Part shown: positions 54,197-62,601 of the stretch, piece by piece
Layout of the letters: every line of letters begins with the position of its first letter
Position numbering within the stretch: the first letter of the stretch is position 1
Notes under the pieces: model-generated
Told to the model about the DNA's origin: nothing
The model's input: the letters and a program-made list of their open reading frames with translations, nothing else
Databases searched by the model: none
Position numbers and translations under genes: made by a program
Source of the DNA: Paraburkholderia sp. LEh10
GTDB taxonomy: Bacteria; Pseudomonadota; Gammaproteobacteria; Burkholderiales; Burkholderiaceae
Reading direction: 5' to 3'
DNA length: 64,000 bases
Assembly (NCBI RefSeq): GCF_017814945.1
Contig: NZ_JAGIPX010000024.1
Location: 61,494 to 125,493 of the forward strand

Positions 54197-54314
54197 ATGC
54201 CGTTCGAGAGCGGATACACGCGTCGCCGGTGCTTGGTTGCCGAGGGGATCGGCAGGCGGCGCGCAGCGTCGACCGATCAACCGGCTTCATTGAAACTCAG
54301 GGAATGTGAAGACC

Positions 54315-55583
54315 ATGCTGACCGCAGAACAGAACGAAAGCCTCACGCGAGTAGGCCCCGGAACGCCGATGGGCAACCTGATGCGCCGCTACTGGCAGCC
54401 GATCGGCGCAGCGGCGGAGCTGGAAAACCGCTGGACGAAGCGCGTGCGCCTGCTGGGCGAGGACCTGGTGCTGTTCAGAAACCGCCAGGGCAAGCTGGGC
54501 TTGATCGCGGAACAGTGTCCGCATCGCCGGGCGTCGTTCGCGCACGGCATTCCGACGGAAGACGGCATTCGCTGTCCGTATCACGGCTGGGAGTTCGATG
54601 CGCAAGGCAAATGCCTGAGCCAGCCGAACGAGCCCGACAACTGCGTGTTTCGCGACAAGGTCGCAACGGACGCCTATCCCGTCGAAGAACTCGGCGGCCT
54701 GCTGTTCGCGTACATGGGACCGGAGCCGCGGCCGCTTTTGCCGCGCTTCGACGGCTTCATCGCGCAGGGCGCGATCCGCATGATGGGACGCGCGCTGTTG
54801 CCCGTGAACTGGCTGCAGATCATGGAGAACTCGCTCGACCCCATCCACACCGAATGGCTGCACGGTCATCACTACGAGTTCCAGAAAGAGCAGGAAGGCG
54901 TCAAGGTTGCGATCAGCGCGAAGCACGAAAAGATCGCGTTCAACGAGTTCGAGTTCGGCATCACGAAGCATCGCCTGCTCGCCGGGCATCCGGAGGATTC
55001 GGACGACTGGCGCATCGGCCACCCGATCGTATTTCCGAACATGCTCGCCGTCGGCAACGGAGACGAAGCGTCGCGCTACTACTCGTTCCAGATCCGCGTG
55101 CCCGCCGACGACGAGCACACGCTGCACCTCTGGTACAACGCGTACATGCCGCCGAAGGGCGTCGACGTGCCGAAGCATCTGACCGACAAGGTCCACGTCT
55201 ACGACGTGCCGTTCAAGGATGAGCACGGCGAATTCATCGTCGACAACGTCGATGGGCAGGACATGATGGCCTGGATCACGCAAGGCGCCATTGCCGACCG
55301 CACGCGCGAAAACCTCGGCTCGACGGATCAGGGCATCGCCATCTACCGGCGCGTTCTGCGCCGCGAAATGAAGAAGATCGAGCAGGGCGAGGACCCGATG
55401 GGCATCGTGCGCGACCCCGCGCGCAACCTGCGCATCGATCTGCCGAACGAGCGCAAGAAGCATCACAACAGCGATGGCTTTGCGAGCTTCATGCTGCGCA
55501 CGCACGCGAAGTATTCGCCGATCGCGCAAGACCTCGTCGGGATCTTCGAGCAGCAGCGCTCGGAGGAAGAGGCCACGCAGTAA
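54315..55583 (+). CDS. Rieske oxygenase, phthalate 4,5-dioxygenase-like (module C)
   Basis: 422 residues from ATG 54315 (a GTG at 54306 adds three). MLTAEQNESLTRVGPGTPMGNLMRRYWQPI is the Pht3/OphA2 opening. Rieske centre Cys68-X-His70 and Cys87-X2-His90 (CPYHGW); iron region NWLQIMENSLDPIHTEWLHGHH. Two-component enzyme that would add both atoms of O2 to a phthalate-like ring using the reductase at 51057. First gene of the operon oxygenase-TctAB-small ORF-TctC-aldolase-decarboxylase. Confidence 0.9.
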   Translation: MLTAEQNESLTRVGPGTPMGNLMRRYWQPIGAAAELENRWTKRVRLLGEDLVLFRNRQGKLGLIAEQCPHRRASFAHGIPTEDGIRCPYHGWEFDAQGKCLSQPNEPDNCVFRDKVATDAYPVEELGGLLFAYMGPEPRPLLPRFDGFIAQGAIRMMGRALLPVNWLQIMENSLDPIHTEWLHGHHYEFQKEQEGVKVAISAKHEKIAFNEFEFGITKHRLLAGHPEDSDDWRIGHPIVFPNMLAVGNGDEASRYYSFQIRVPADDEHTLHLWYNAYMPPKGVDVPKHLTDKVHVYDVPFKDEHGEFIVDNVDGQDMMAWITQGAIADRTRENLGSTDQGIAIYRRVLRREMKKIEQGEDPMGIVRDPARNLRIDLPNERKKHHNSDGFASFMLRTHAKYSPIAQDLVGIFEQQRSEEEATQ

Positions 55584-55776
55584 CGGCGGTCATCGCGGCA
55601 CGGGAGCGTCGCGGCGGGTGCGCGCGGTCCGCAAGCCGAACCTGCCGTAGCGGCAGCAAGCGCAGTACAGACAGGCCTGAACAAAGTCCGGCGGCACGGC
55701 CGGACGCGAACGGGAGACACCTCATGGATACGAGCGGTTCAGCGGCGCACGGTTGGTTCTGCGGGAGGGCTTCCTG

Positions 55777-57945
55777 ATGGGCGCCGCCGCGATACATGCA
55801 CTGACGTTGGTACTCGATCCGCTGCGTCTCGCGATCATGCTGGGCGGCGTCGTGCTCGGGCTCGCACTCGGCGTCGTGCCGGGGCTGGGCGGCATCGTCG
55901 GACTCGCGCTGCTGATTCCGTTCACGTATCACCTCGACGGCTATACCGCGTTCGCGCTGCTGCTCGGCATGGCCGCCGTGACGACGGTGTCCGACTTCAT
56001 ACCGGCCGTGCTGTTCGGCGTGCCAGGCACGGTCGGCGCGGCGGCCACGGTGCTCGACGGCCATCCCCTCGCAAAGCGCGGCGAAGCGAAGCGCGCATTC
56101 GGCGCGGGCTATGCGTCGTCGCTTGCGGGCGGAATTTTCGGCGCGCTGCTGCTCGCCGTCGCGATTCCCGTGCTGCGCGTTGTCGTGCTCTATATCGGTT
56201 CGGCGGAACTGCTCGCGTTGTGCATCTTCGGTCTTTCGATGGTGGCCGTGCTGAGCGGCAAGGCGCCCATCAAGGGGCTGGCCGTCGCATCGTTCGGCCT
56301 GATGTTGTCGCTGATCGGCTCCGATCCGCAGACGGGCACGCTGCGCTGGACCTTTGGCTCGCTTTATCTGTGGGACCATCTGCCCCTCGTGCCCGTCACG
56401 CTCGGCATTTTTGCGTTGCCCGAACTCGCCGAGATGGCGATCGAGCGCTCGAGCATTTCGCGCGCGGACGGCGCCGTCACCGGCAAGCCGAGCAGCCAGT
56501 GGCAAGGCGTGCTCGACGCCGCACGGCACTGGTGGCTGATCCTGCGTTGCAGCGGCCTTGGCGCGCTGCTGGGCGCCGTGCCCGGCATCGGCTCGGCCGT
56601 GATCGACTGGATGGCCTATGGCCACGCGATCCGCACCGAGAAGAACGCGGAGAACTTCGGCAAGGGCGACATTCGCGGCGTCATAGCTGCCGAGAGTTCG
56701 AACAACGCGAAGGAGGGCGGCCATCTGATACCGACCGTCGCGTTCGGCATGCCCGCGGGCGCATCGATGGCGCTTCTGTTGAGCGCGTTCATCATGCACG
56801 GCTTCACGCCGGGCCCGGAGATGCTGACCAAACATCTCGACGTCACGTACGCGATCATCTGGACGCTGACGATCTCGCACATCATGGGCGCGATCATCTG
56901 CCTGTCGGGCAGCGGTCTGTTCTCGCGGCTCGCGACCGTGCGCGTCGGCGTGCTGATCCCCCTCGTGCTCGGCATCATCTTTCTCGGCGCGTTCAACGCG
57001 AGCCAGAGCTGGGGCGACCTGTGCTCGATGGTGCTGTTCGGCTTCATCGGCTGGGTGATGCGGCGGCTCAACTGGCCGCGCCCGCCGCTGATTCTCGGCC
57101 TCGTGCTGGGCAGCATCTTCGAGCGCTACTACTTCATTTCAAACGAGATCTACGGCATCCATCTTTTCACGCGGCCGATCGTCGTCGGGGTGCTGCTCGC
57201 CGCGCTGTGGGTCGTGCTCGGCCCGTCGATCCGGGGCCTGCGCCGCGCGGCGAAAGAGGGGCGCCGCGCGTCGGACATGCAGTTTCGCATCAGGCGTCTC
57301 GATCATCAGTCGCTGTTCACGATCGTGCTGATCTGCGCCGTGCTGGCGGGCATCTGGACGGCCTCCGACTGGGCCTTCGGCGCGAAGCTGATGCCGATGA
57401 CGGCTGCCTGCGCGGCGCTCTTCTTCTCGTGCCTCGTGCTGATCCAGCAGGCGGTGGCGCGCGATGTGCCGAGGATCGAGCGCGAGTTCATGTCGAATGC
57501 GGTGGCGGCGGCATCGGCTGCATCGGTGGGCGCGATGGCCGTTGCGCCGGCGGGCGACGCGTCGGCCAATGCGCTCGCATTGAACCGCACGGCTTCGGCA
57601 ACGGGCGCGGCGGAGTCGCGTTCGATGTCGCCCTGCGTCGAGCACGACGAAGAACCGTCGCTGCCCATCGCGACGGTCCGCGCGCGCGGCTTGCGCTTTT
57701 TCTTCGCGATCGGCGGCGCGCTTGCGCTTGCATGGCTGATCGGTCTGCTGCCGTCGTTGCTCGTGATGATGCTGCTGCTCGCGCGCTTCGAATTCGGCGA
57801 GCGCTGGCGCAACGCGATCGTGCTGTCGGCGGCGATGACGGTCGCGTTGTGGCTCGTGTTCGATCTGATCTTCTCGACGCCCTGGCCGCCTTCGTTGCTC
57901 GGCAATCTCGTGCCGCAATTGCGCGCGATGGGCGGCCTCGTATGA
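55777..57945 (+). CDS. Tripartite tricarboxylate transporter, fused TctA-TctB membrane protein
   Basis: 722 residues; ATG 55777 with GGGAGGG seven bases upstream. Residues about 1-490 are TctA: GVVLGLALGVVPGLGGIVGLALLIPFTY and GLGALLGAVPGIGSAVIDWMAYGHAI are the paired signature loops, with 10-12 membrane segments. Residues about 510-722 contain four further membrane segments split by a hydrophilic Ala/Ser-rich loop (about 585-640), the layout of TctB. Normally TctA and TctB are separate proteins; the fusion explains why no separate tctB gene is seen. It works with TctC (58207) to import an organic acid, here probably the phthalate substrate. Confidence 0.88.
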   Translation: MGAAAIHALTLVLDPLRLAIMLGGVVLGLALGVVPGLGGIVGLALLIPFTYHLDGYTAFALLLGMAAVTTVSDFIPAVLFGVPGTVGAAATVLDGHPLAKRGEAKRAFGAGYASSLAGGIFGALLLAVAIPVLRVVVLYIGSAELLALCIFGLSMVAVLSGKAPIKGLAVASFGLMLSLIGSDPQTGTLRWTFGSLYLWDHLPLVPVTLGIFALPELAEMAIERSSISRADGAVTGKPSSQWQGVLDAARHWWLILRCSGLGALLGAVPGIGSAVIDWMAYGHAIRTEKNAENFGKGDIRGVIAAESSNNAKEGGHLIPTVAFGMPAGASMALLLSAFIMHGFTPGPEMLTKHLDVTYAIIWTLTISHIMGAIICLSGSGLFSRLATVRVGVLIPLVLGIIFLGAFNASQSWGDLCSMVLFGFIGWVMRRLNWPRPPLILGLVLGSIFERYYFISNEIYGIHLFTRPIVVGVLLAALWVVLGPSIRGLRRAAKEGRRASDMQFRIRRLDHQSLFTIVLICAVLAGIWTASDWAFGAKLMPMTAACAALFFSCLVLIQQAVARDVPRIEREFMSNAVAAASAASVGAMAVAPAGDASANALALNRTASATGAAESRSMSPCVEHDEEPSLPIATVRARGLRFFFAIGGALALAWLIGLLPSLLVMMLLLARFEFGERWRNAIVLSAAMTVALWLVFDLIFSTPWPPSLLGNLVPQLRAMGGLV

Positions 57946-58190
57946 GTATCGATGCGACCAGCGTGATGCCCGCCGCGCGCATCGACGTCGCGCAGGCCAA
58001 CGGATACGCCCCCGTGCCGGCGACGCACAGTCCAACGGACACGCCCCCGTGCCGGCGACGCACAGTCCAACGGACACGCCCCCGTGCCGGCGACGCACAG
58101 TCCAACGGATACATACCCGTGCCGGCGACGCGCAGTCCAACGAATACGCCCCCGTGCCGGCGACGCACATGCGCCGAAGCCGGCCGATAA
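57942..58190 (+). CDS. Repeat-encoded small ORF coupled to the transporter
   Basis: 82 codons. The ATG overlaps the TctAB stop (ATGA) and the stop is 16 bases before the tctC ATG. The first 18 residues (MSIDATSVMPAARIDVAQ) are unique; the rest is encoded by a 35-base tandem repeat read through successive frames, giving NGYAPVPATHSP, TDTPPCRRRTVQ, RTRPRAGDAQS and again NGYIPVPATRSP. No family recognised and no signal peptide. It may be a real short peptide, a translational bridge to tctC, or the remains of a gene overrun by the repeat. Confidence 0.4.
   Translation: MSIDATSVMPAARIDVAQANGYAPVPATHSPTDTPPCRRRTVQRTRPRAGDAQSNGYIPVPATRSPTNTPPCRRRTCAEAGR
57997..58169 (+). repeat. 35-base tandem repeat, about 4.9 copies
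   Basis: Head-to-tail units start at 57997, 58032, 58067, 58102 and 58137 (last one 33 bases). The unit begins CCAACGGAYACGCCCCC and ends GCGACGCACAGT. Units 2 and 3 are identical; unit 4 differs at ATACCC and CGC, unit 5 at CGAAT. There are no spacers, so it is a minisatellite and not a CRISPR array. It lies between the transporter membrane gene and tctC. Confidence 0.93.
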
Positions 58191-58206
58191 CGAAGGAGAC
58201 AATCTG

Positions 58207-59331
58207 ATGAAGACCTTCTCGCAGCAGACTTTCCGATCTCGCCCAACGGGCACGTCGGGCTCCACGGACACAACGAATGCGACGGGCAAGCGCACAACGT
58301 GCGTTCGCCGCGCTGCCGCCGTGGCGTTCGCGCTGCTCTCGGCCGCCTGCTATCTGCCCGCGAACGGCTATGCCGCCGACAGCACGGAGAGTTTCTACAG
58401 CGGCCGCACCGTCAACCTGACCATCGGCTATTCCGTCGGCGGCGGCTACGACACCTACGCGCGCCTGCTCGGCAAATACATCGGCAACTATCTGCCCGGC
58501 AAGCCGACCATCACGCCGCAGAGCATGCCGGGCGCGGGCAGTCTGAAGGCCGTCAACTATCTGTACAGCGTCGCGCCGAAAGACGGTTCGACGTTCGGCA
58601 CGTTCGGCCGTACGATGCCCGAAGAGCCGCTGTTGGGCGACGCGAATTTCGACGCACGCAAGCTCACATGGCTTGGCAGCATCACGAGCGACGTGAGCCT
58701 GTGCATCACGTGGAAGACATCGAAGATCAAGACGTTCCAGGACCTCGTCAACCAGGAGTCGCGCATGGGCGGCCAGGGCGCGGGCTCCGATCCCGATGTG
58801 ATGGCCTCGACGATCAAGACGCTGTTCAACTCGAAGCTCAAGCTCGTCACGGGCTATCCGGGCAGCAATGAAACCGCGCTCGCGATGGAGCGCGGCGAGA
58901 TCGATGGCGAGTGCGGCGTGTCGTGGAGCACGATCCAGGTGCGTCATCCCGACTGGATACGTGACAGGAAGGTCAACATTCTCGTGCAGGTCGCGCTCGA
59001 AAAGCATCCTGAATTGCCCGGCGTGCCGCTGCTCATCGATCTCGCTTCCAACGACGAGACGCGCCAGGTGCTGAAGGTGATCGTCGCGAGCCAGGCGTTC
59101 GCGCGCCCGTTCGCCGCGCCGCCTGGCCTGCCGCCGGAACGCGCGGCCGCGCTGCGCACCGCGTTCGCGCAGACGATGAAAGACCCGGCGTTCCTGGCCG
59201 AAGCGAAACGTCTCGGACTCGAAGTGCGGCCCGTGCCGCCCGAGCGCATCGACCAACTGCTCGACGAACTGTACAAGACACCACCGCCGCTGCTCGCCAA
59301 GGCGAAGGCAGCCGTGGGAGGCCGCTTCTGA
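58207..59331 (+). CDS. Tripartite tricarboxylate transporter substrate-binding protein (TctC/Bug type)
   Basis: 374 residues; AAGGAG eight bases before the ATG. Export signal with an unusually long (34-residue) polar N-region, then RRAAAVAFALLSAACYLPANGYAA. Mature part FYSGRTVNLTIGYSVGGGYDTYARLLGKYIGNYLPGKPTITPQSMPGAGSLKAVNYLY is the Bug-family binding loop. Captures organic acids in the periplasm and hands them to the fused TctAB. Confidence 0.88.
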   Translation: MKTFSQQTFRSRPTGTSGSTDTTNATGKRTTCVRRAAAVAFALLSAACYLPANGYAADSTESFYSGRTVNLTIGYSVGGGYDTYARLLGKYIGNYLPGKPTITPQSMPGAGSLKAVNYLYSVAPKDGSTFGTFGRTMPEEPLLGDANFDARKLTWLGSITSDVSLCITWKTSKIKTFQDLVNQESRMGGQGAGSDPDVMASTIKTLFNSKLKLVTGYPGSNETALAMERGEIDGECGVSWSTIQVRHPDWIRDRKVNILVQVALEKHPELPGVPLLIDLASNDETRQVLKVIVASQAFARPFAAPPGLPPERAAALRTAFAQTMKDPAFLAEAKRLGLEVRPVPPERIDQLLDELYKTPPPLLAKAKAAVGGRF

Positions 59332-59394
59332 CCACCGGGCGGCCCGTTCGACGAACGCGGCCGCCCTCACTCCTGAAAGGCGCAAGAGCACACC

Positions 59395-60102
59395 ATGAAC
59401 GCAGACGAAGCGAAACAGAAACTGATCGACGCGGGCCGCATTCTCGAAGCGGAAGGACACGGCGACTTGACGCGCGGCCACGTGTCGATCCGCGTGCCGG
59501 GCGACCCCGATCATTTCTTCATGAAGCCGCACAGTCACGGCTTCGACGAGATCACGCCCGAGAACATCGTCGTGTGCAATCTCGACGGCGAGAAGGTGGG
59601 CGGCGCGGGCCGGCGTCATAGCGAAGTCTTCATTCACTCGGAGATCTTCAAGGCGCGGCCCGATGTGATGAGCGTGATCCACGCGCACCCGACGCACGCT
59701 GTCGCCCTGTCCGCGACGGGGCAGCCGCTGAAGATGATCAGCCAGCCGAGCTGCCATTTCGCCGATGGCGTGCCGTACTACACCGACACGATGAACCTGA
59801 TCCGCACACAGGAAATGGGCGCGGGCGTCGCGCGCGCGCTTGGCCAGAGCAAGGCCGTGCTGATGCGCAATCATGGCGTGGCGCTGGCGGGCCGCTCGAT
59901 CGAAGAGGCCGTCGTGCTCGCGCTGCTGCTCGAGAACGCCTGCCAGATCCAGTTGATGACGGAGGCGGCGGGCGGCGTGGGCGAGCGCTTTTCGGACGAG
60001 GACATCCAGCGTCTGCACGATACCGTGACGCGCCCCGAGCAGTTCTCCGTCAACTTCGAATTCCTGCGCCGCAAGGTCCAACGCAACCTCGCCGTGTACT
60101 GA
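59395..60102 (+). CDS. Class II aldolase/adducin-family protein (module C)
   Basis: 235 residues. Zinc-site pattern VIHAHPTHAV (His-X-His), later His in LMRNHGVALAG, Glu in HSEVFIHSEIFK. N-terminal GHGDLTRGHVSIRVPG is conserved in this fold. In actinobacterial phthalate pathways a protein of this family decarboxylates 3,4-dihydroxyphthalate; beside a 4,5-dihydroxyphthalate decarboxylase-like gene it may be a second decarboxylase, an aldolase for a side chain, or act on a different isomer. Same operon, 63 bases after tctC. Confidence 0.85.
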   Translation: MNADEAKQKLIDAGRILEAEGHGDLTRGHVSIRVPGDPDHFFMKPHSHGFDEITPENIVVCNLDGEKVGGAGRRHSEVFIHSEIFKARPDVMSVIHAHPTHAVALSATGQPLKMISQPSCHFADGVPYYTDTMNLIRTQEMGAGVARALGQSKAVLMRNHGVALAGRSIEEAVVLALLLENACQIQLMTEAAGGVGERFSDEDIQRLHDTVTRPEQFSVNFEFLRRKVQRNLAVY

Positions 60103-60131
60103 TTTCTTCACTTGCAGCAAGCCAATTGAAC

Positions 60132-61121
60132 ATGAACGGAAAACTCAATCTTTCGATCGCCACGGGCGACTACGACCGCACGCGTCCTCTCATTGCCGGG
60201 AACGTGCAGATCGATGGCGTCGATCCCGTCTTTATGACGCTGTCGCCGGAAGAAATGTTCTTTCGCGCGTTCCGCAACGAGGAGTTCGACATCAGCGAAC
60301 TCTCTTTTTCCAGCTACACGGTGAAGCATTCGGAAGGCACGTGCCCGTATATCGCGTTGCCCGTGTTTCTGTCGCGCGCGTTTCGTCACACGTCGATGTA
60401 TGTGCGCACCGACCGCATCACGCGCCCGGAAGATCTGAAGGGCAAGCGCATCGGCATTCCCGAGTATCAGCTGACGGCGAATGTCTGGGCACGCGCCGTG
60501 CTCGAAGACGACTTCGGCGTGAAGCCGGAAGACGTGACGTGGGTGCGCGGCGGCATCGACGAGCCGGGGCGGCCCGAGAAGATCAAGCTGCAGTTGCCGT
60601 CGGATATCCGCGTGGAAGCCGCGCCCGAAGGCGACACGATCTCCGCGATGCTGGACCGCGGCGACATCGATGCCTTCATGGCGCCGCGTCCGCCGTCGTG
60701 CGCGGGCAAGAATCCGCATGTCGGGTGGCTCTTCGCCGATCCAACCGAGGCCGCGAAAGACTACTACCGGCGCACCAGCGTCTATCCGATCATGCACGTG
60801 GTCGGTATTCGCAAGACCCTCGCGCAAGCGCATCCGTGGCTGCCGGCTGCCGTGCTGAAGGCGTTCGAGGAAGCCAAGCGCATCGCGCTCGACAAGCTTT
60901 CGGATACCTCGGCGACCAAGGTCACGCTACCGTTCGTCGAAGAGCAGCTGAAGGCCGCGCGCGATCTGCTCGGCGACGATCACTGGCCGTATGGCGTCGC
61001 GCGGAACCGGACGACACTCGAAACATTCCTGCGTCATCACCATTCTCAAGGTTTGTCGAAGCGTCTGCTGTCGGTCGATGAGATATTCCATCCGTCGACC
61101 TACGAAACGGCGAAGATCTGA
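60132..61121 (+). CDS. 4,5-dihydroxyphthalate decarboxylase-like protein
   Basis: 329 residues from ATG 60132 (a TTG at 60126 is also in frame). Matches the Pht5/OphC family, which adopts a periplasmic-binding-like fold but acts in the cytoplasm: LSIATGDYDRTRPLIAGNVQIDGVDPVFM, EEFDISELSFSSYTVKHSEG, LPVFLSRAFRHTSMYVR, GKRIGIPEYQLTANVWARAVLEDDFGV. No signal peptide is present, consistent with an enzyme. It would release CO2 from 4,5-dihydroxyphthalate to give protocatechuate, the final step of the module. Last gene of the operon, 30 bases after the aldolase gene; the ribosome-binding site is weak. Confidence 0.88.
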   Translation: MNGKLNLSIATGDYDRTRPLIAGNVQIDGVDPVFMTLSPEEMFFRAFRNEEFDISELSFSSYTVKHSEGTCPYIALPVFLSRAFRHTSMYVRTDRITRPEDLKGKRIGIPEYQLTANVWARAVLEDDFGVKPEDVTWVRGGIDEPGRPEKIKLQLPSDIRVEAAPEGDTISAMLDRGDIDAFMAPRPPSCAGKNPHVGWLFADPTEAAKDYYRRTSVYPIMHVVGIRKTLAQAHPWLPAAVLKAFEEAKRIALDKLSDTSATKVTLPFVEEQLKAARDLLGDDHWPYGVARNRTTLETFLRHHHSQGLSKRLLSVDEIFHPSTYETAKI

Positions 61122-61261
61122 GCGCGAGCCCGTTTGCCCGATGAGGCGCGCGAGGCGGCGGTGCGCGGATGCGCACGCCGCGCTTTGTCGTGCTTTGTCG
61201 TGCGCTGGATGACGGGCGTTTTCCCACCTCGAAGTCGAACTGCATCACGCGGGACGCGCAC

Positions 61262-61894
61262 ATGAATGCTCCTCTTGTCGATCAGGTCAGCTGTCCCGCG
61301 ATCGAACGGCCTTGCGCTCGCGCGCGCCCGACCACGCGCGAGCTTTTCGGCGCGTTCTTCCTGATCGGGCTCACCGGCTTCGGCGGCGTGTTGCCGTGGG
61401 CGAGACGCATGCTCGTCGAACGGCGCGGGTGGCTCACGGACCGTGAATTCGCCGAACTGCTGCCGCTCGCGCAATTGCTGCCCGGTCCCAATGTGTCGAA
61501 CATCGCGACGATCCTCGGGCGGCAGTTCCGCGGCGCAAGCGGCGCGGCGATCGCGGTCGGCGCACTGTATCTCGCGCCGACCATCGTCACGGTCGCGCTC
61601 GGCTACGCGTATGCGCGCTGGGGCAACGCGCCCGTCACGACGCATCTGTTCGCGGGCCTGATGCCTGTCGCAACCGGCCTCGTCATCGCGACGGTGCTCA
61701 AGCTGATCGTGAGCCTGCCACGCGACGTCCGCAATCTGGCGCTCGAGTTCGCGACGTTCGCGGCGATCGGCGTGCTCAAGCTGCCTTTGCTGCTGGTGAT
61801 CGCAGTGCTGGGCCCCGTCGGCGCATGGCTCATGTATCGCGCGCTGCGCGGCGCGCCCGCCGTCACCGACGTCGACGGCGGAGCCGGCCAATGA
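61262..61894 (+). CDS. Chromate transporter ChrA family, N-terminal-type half (second pair)
   Basis: 210 residues. FFLIGLTGFGGVLPWARRMLVERRGWLTDREF and AQLLPGPNVSNIATILG are the ChrA first-half signatures, followed by hydrophobic spans. The frame opens at 61169 but ATG 61262 fits the family. Distinct from the 4564 copy: PWARR and LPGPNVSN against PLARR and LPGGNVIN. Its role beside the catabolic operon is unclear. Confidence 0.85.
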   Translation: MNAPLVDQVSCPAIERPCARARPTTRELFGAFFLIGLTGFGGVLPWARRMLVERRGWLTDREFAELLPLAQLLPGPNVSNIATILGRQFRGASGAAIAVGALYLAPTIVTVALGYAYARWGNAPVTTHLFAGLMPVATGLVIATVLKLIVSLPRDVRNLALEFATFAAIGVLKLPLLLVIAVLGPVGAWLMYRALRGAPAVTDVDGGAGQ

Positions 61895-62427
61895 GCGATC
61901 TGTGGTCGACGCTCGCGGATCTCGCCGTGCATAACGTGGTGTGGTCGCTGCTTGCCGTGGGCGGCATGAACGCGACGCTCGCGGATATCCAGCGCTATGC
62001 CGTCGATACGCGTCATTGGGTGACGAGCGAGCAGTTCGTCACGTTCTTCTCGATCACGCAGGCAGCGCCGGGACCGAATGGCATGGCCGTCGCGCTGATC
62101 GGCTTTCAGGCGGCGGGACTCGCGGGCGCGCTCGTGACCACGGTTGCGAAGATCGTGCCATCGGCGCTCGTCGCCTATTTCGTCAGCGACTGGGTCGAGC
62201 AGCGCAACCGCTCGCGCGTCGTGCTGGCGATACGCCGCGGGCTCGCGCCCGTGACGGTGGGCCTGCTGGCATCGGCGGCCTGGGTATTCGCGCGCGAAAC
62301 GGATGTGAACGTGTCGCGCGCGATGCTGACGATACTCACGGTGCTGATGGTCTATCGAACGCGGATCAATCCGATCTGGATGGTCGCCGCAGGCGCCGCG
62401 CTTGGCGTGGCCGGAATGGTCTCGTGA
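61891..62427 (+). CDS. Chromate transporter ChrA family, C-terminal-type half (second pair)
   Basis: 178 residues. Starts MSDLWSTLADLAVHNVVWSLLAVGGMNATLADIQRY and has TQAAPGPNGMAVALIGFQAAG. The ATG overlaps the stop of the first half (ATGA). The FGGG element of typical ChrA halves is altered to VGGM here. With 61262 it would form a two-subunit exporter. Confidence 0.85.
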   Translation: MSDLWSTLADLAVHNVVWSLLAVGGMNATLADIQRYAVDTRHWVTSEQFVTFFSITQAAPGPNGMAVALIGFQAAGLAGALVTTVAKIVPSALVAYFVSDWVEQRNRSRVVLAIRRGLAPVTVGLLASAAWVFARETDVNVSRAMLTILTVLMVYRTRINPIWMVAAGAALGVAGMVS

Positions 62428-62601
62428 AGCGGCCGGGATAAGCGCATCTGACCCGATTGGGAGTAACATGAGCGACCCGCGCGGCCCGGGAGGTTCCGCT
62501 CGCGCGGGCTGCCGTCCAGCGCGCGGTGAAGCCGTGAAGCCAGCGCGCGCGGGGCGTGACGATCTCTGTCCGGCTTCGGGTTCGCCCCAGGCTTTCCACG
62601 C

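Larger units (their letters stand above)
53981..54314. other. Divergent control region of module C
   Basis: 334 bases between marR and the oxygenase gene. It holds two TTAG-N4-CTAA boxes (54025-54037 and 54176-54190), and otherwise no family-like frame. Confidence 0.7.

Noticed and set aside
57997..58169. Possible CRISPR array
   Set aside because: The 35-base units are directly joined with no unique spacers and no cas genes are near; it is a plain tandem repeat.
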